Source: an uncultured Eubacterium sp.
Lineage (GTDB): Bacteria > Bacillota > Clostridia > Lachnospirales > Lachnospiraceae
Reading direction: 5' to 3'
NCBI GenBank assembly: GCA_900547255.1
Contig: URGC01000120.1
Span: 1 to 7,004, forward strand
DNA: 7,004 nucleotides
Shown: positions 5,640 to 7,004 of the stretch, one piece after another
Numbering within the stretch: the first letter of the stretch is position 1
Layout of the letters: every line of letters begins with the position of its first letter
Translations under genes and position numbers: made by a program
Notes under the pieces: generated by a model
Databases searched by the model: none
What the model was told of the DNA's origin: nothing
Seen by the model: only the letters and a program-made list of their open reading frames with translations

Positions 5640-6941
5640 TTAATTATTTCTGGTCTGCTGGTTATTATTATTGTCGTTACCAGCCGCTGTTGTAGGCTGT
5701 TCTGACCTGGTTATAATAACCTTGACTCTGTATGTTCCATCTACACTATAACCATCCGGAAGGCTTACATTTACTGCAACTATATGCTCTCCCGCAGTTA
5801 AAGATGCAAGATTAACTGACAAGCTTATATTGTCTGAACTAAATGACTCGAAATCGCCGCTGTCATTCTTGACTGATATATTCAGCGAAGTTACCGATTT
5901 GTCAAATGATGCTTTCATATCTGATGAAAGATTATTCATCTTAATATTAGACACTGGTACGCTGAATTCTCTGCTGTCTTTACTTACAATTCTTGCTGTG
6001 ACTGTTACAGATGCATCTGAAGTAAATGCAACCGACCTGTCAACATAATCTGCAAGATTAACAGATATAACCTTATCTGATGACTGTCCTTTAACATCTA
6101 TCGCAGATGAAGGAATAGTAATCTCATTAATTCCACCAATAATATTCGCCGGACCTGTTATCTCAACTTCATTTTGCGATAAATCAAGGCTTTTAACAAC
6201 ATAATTATTAGAAAGTGTTCCTGAATAACCTTCTGCTGATACCTTTACTGTCTTTATCTGGTTGACCGTCACTGCACAATCGGCATCGCCTCTTGACATG
6301 ACAAGTGAATCATCCTCGACAACATTTCCCTCATTATCCACAAGATTAATAGTTACATTCTCATTGAAATTCTGATTCCTGCCTGTCACATTGATTGTGA
6401 CTACTGCATTGGCAATTCTTCCAACTGCTGATGATGAGCCTGTAACCTTAACTGTATCAGGAAATACACTTACATTGCCTATTGTATAACCATTATCAAG
6501 GCTTCCCTCTGTATAATGCTTTATAGTGAATTCTTTCGTTAATCTGTTTTCAATCTGAAGTCTGACAGCCGTTGTTCTAGGTATAACCTCAACATTCTTA
6601 AGCTCTCTGCCATCTTTGACAACTTTGACATCAATATCAACATAATCTGCAAATGCTGTTATCTTGCTAAGATCAGCAGTTGCAACTATATCACTTGATT
6701 TAAGCTCAGTTATGATACTCTTAGGGCCACTTATATATACAGATATTCTGCTGCCATCAACCACCTCATAAGTATAATCATTGTCTGTAAGACTCTCTGT
6801 ATTTTGAAGTTCAACAGCAACATTACTTATGGTTACACTGGTAGTTGGATCATATATATTGACTATTATAGTCCACAGTATCAATGCACCGACCACAGAA
6901 AGAATCTTCAGAGAAAAGTTTTTAAATATCTTTTCCTTCAT
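5640..6941 (-). CDS. cdaR: CdaR, YbbR-domain regulator of the c-di-AMP cyclase CdaA
   Basis: A membrane-anchored extracytoplasmic protein that in Firmicutes binds and modulates the diadenylate cyclase CdaA. The 433 residues begin with a short basic head and one membrane segment (about 11-29, containing ILSVVGALILW), followed by four YbbR-type beta-rich repeats (roughly 36-130, 136-225, 230-318, 323-411), each with the pattern of an ExxxP-like strand and a V-x-V-T-G/S-G-P turn (for example ISGPKSII at 70-77, VTGSSSAV at 166-173, ITGPANII at 261-268). A short Asn/Gln/Thr-rich tail (412-433) ends the protein. ATG 6941 was chosen because GGAGAGGA (6959-6952) lies 10 bases before it; a TTG at 6983 would extend the frame but lacks such a site. 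The start overlaps the upstream gene by about 20 bases. Confidence 0.93.
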   Translation of the reverse strand: MKEKIFKNFSLKILSVVGALILWTIIVNIYDPTTSVTISNVAVELQNTESLTDNDYTYEVVDGSRISVYISGPKSIITELKSSDIVATADLSKITAFADYVDIDVKVVKDGRELKNVEVIPRTTAVRLQIENRLTKEFTIKHYTEGSLDNGYTIGNVSVFPDTVKVTGSSSAVGRIANAVVTINVTGRNQNFNENVTINLVDNEGNVVEDDSLVMSRGDADCAVTVNQIKTVKVSAEGYSGTLSNNYVVKSLDLSQNEVEITGPANIIGGINEITIPSSAIDVKGQSSDKVISVNLADYVDRSVAFTSDASVTVTARIVSKDSREFSVPVSNIKMNNLSSDMKASFDKSVTSLNISVKNDSGDFESFSSDNISLSVNLASLTAGEHIVAVNVSLPDGYSVDGTYRVKVIITRSEQPTTAAGNDNNNNQQTRNN

Positions 6942-7004
6942 TCTTAAATCTTCCTCTCCATAACTTGAACGACTTAACATCAATATTCTTCATTCTAAGG
7001 TACT
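6922..7004 (-). CDS. cdaA: 3' end of probable diadenylate cyclase CdaA (partial)
   Basis: A minus-strand frame enters at the window edge and stops at TAA (6924-6922). It gives 26 visible residues, including SFKLWRGRFKNEGKDI at the end. A basic, Trp-containing tail of this kind is typical of what I recall from clostridial CdaA proteins, and cdaA directly precedes cdaR in nearly all Firmicutes. CdaA is a membrane enzyme joining two ATP into c-di-AMP; its catalytic DAC domain would lie outside this window, so the identity is inferred mainly from position. The frame overlaps the cdaR start by 20 bases. Confidence 0.7.
   Translation of the reverse strand, partial: YLRMKNIDVKSFKLWRGRFKNEGKDI
6952..6959 (-). 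promoter_or_regulatory. Ribosome binding site that fixes the cdaR start
   Basis: GGAGAGGA on the minus strand, 10 bases before the ATG at 6941. It lies inside the end of the upstream coding frame, which suits coupled translation of the cdaA and cdaR proteins. Confidence 0.75.

Noticed and set aside
6942..6983. An earlier TTG start for cdaR at 6983
   Set aside because: It has no ribosome binding site and would increase the overlap with the upstream gene; ATG 6941 has GGAGAGGA at good distance and starts directly before the basic head and membrane segment.

Overview
The window looks like core chromosome of an AT-rich, low-GC Gram-positive bacterium, most likely a Lachnospiraceae (Clostridium cluster XIVa) relative. 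The reasons are a Firmicutes-type cdaA-cdaR pair, an HPr with both the His15 and Ser46-type phosphosites, strong AGGAGG-like ribosome binding sites, and a clpX of a divergent type that I recall from that family. The family assignment rests on protein resemblance from memory; no search was run. No transposase, phage gene, tRNA, rRNA or CRISPR array was seen.

Every gene lies on the minus strand, so transcription runs from right to left. At the right edge is the last part of what is probably cdaA (diadenylate cyclase), overlapping cdaR (four YbbR domains). Next come, 17 bases on, a small HPr gene, and then an alpha-phosphoglucomutase gene with its own near-consensus promoter, whose -35 box overlaps the HPr stop codon. 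A perfect 16-bp hairpin with a T6 run closes this unit. Then comes a membrane-anchored HtrA/DegP-type serine protease whose cytoplasmic N-terminus is built from a 21-bp tandem repeat, followed by its own terminator. A clear promoter (TTGCCA-N17-TATACT) then drives an orphan ClpX-family unfoldase, which has no clpP or tig beside it in the window. A 21-bp hairpin terminator follows clpX, and the left edge holds what looks like a frameshifted remnant of a protein-coding gene.

Functionally the right half links second-messenger control (c-di-AMP synthesis and its regulator) with sugar-phosphate metabolism and PTS signalling. The usual Firmicutes order is cdaA-cdaR-glmM; here cdaR is followed by HPr and a PgcA-type phosphohexomutase instead. 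The left half is a protein quality-control pair: an extracytoplasmic protease and a cytoplasmic unfoldase. The most interesting points are the divergent ClpX (RKH loop absent, Met/Asn-rich linker), the HPr-PGM replacement of glmM, the cluster of TGTACA palindromes at the clpX transcription start, and the 21-bp repeat in htrA. I see no wholly new multi-gene system here.
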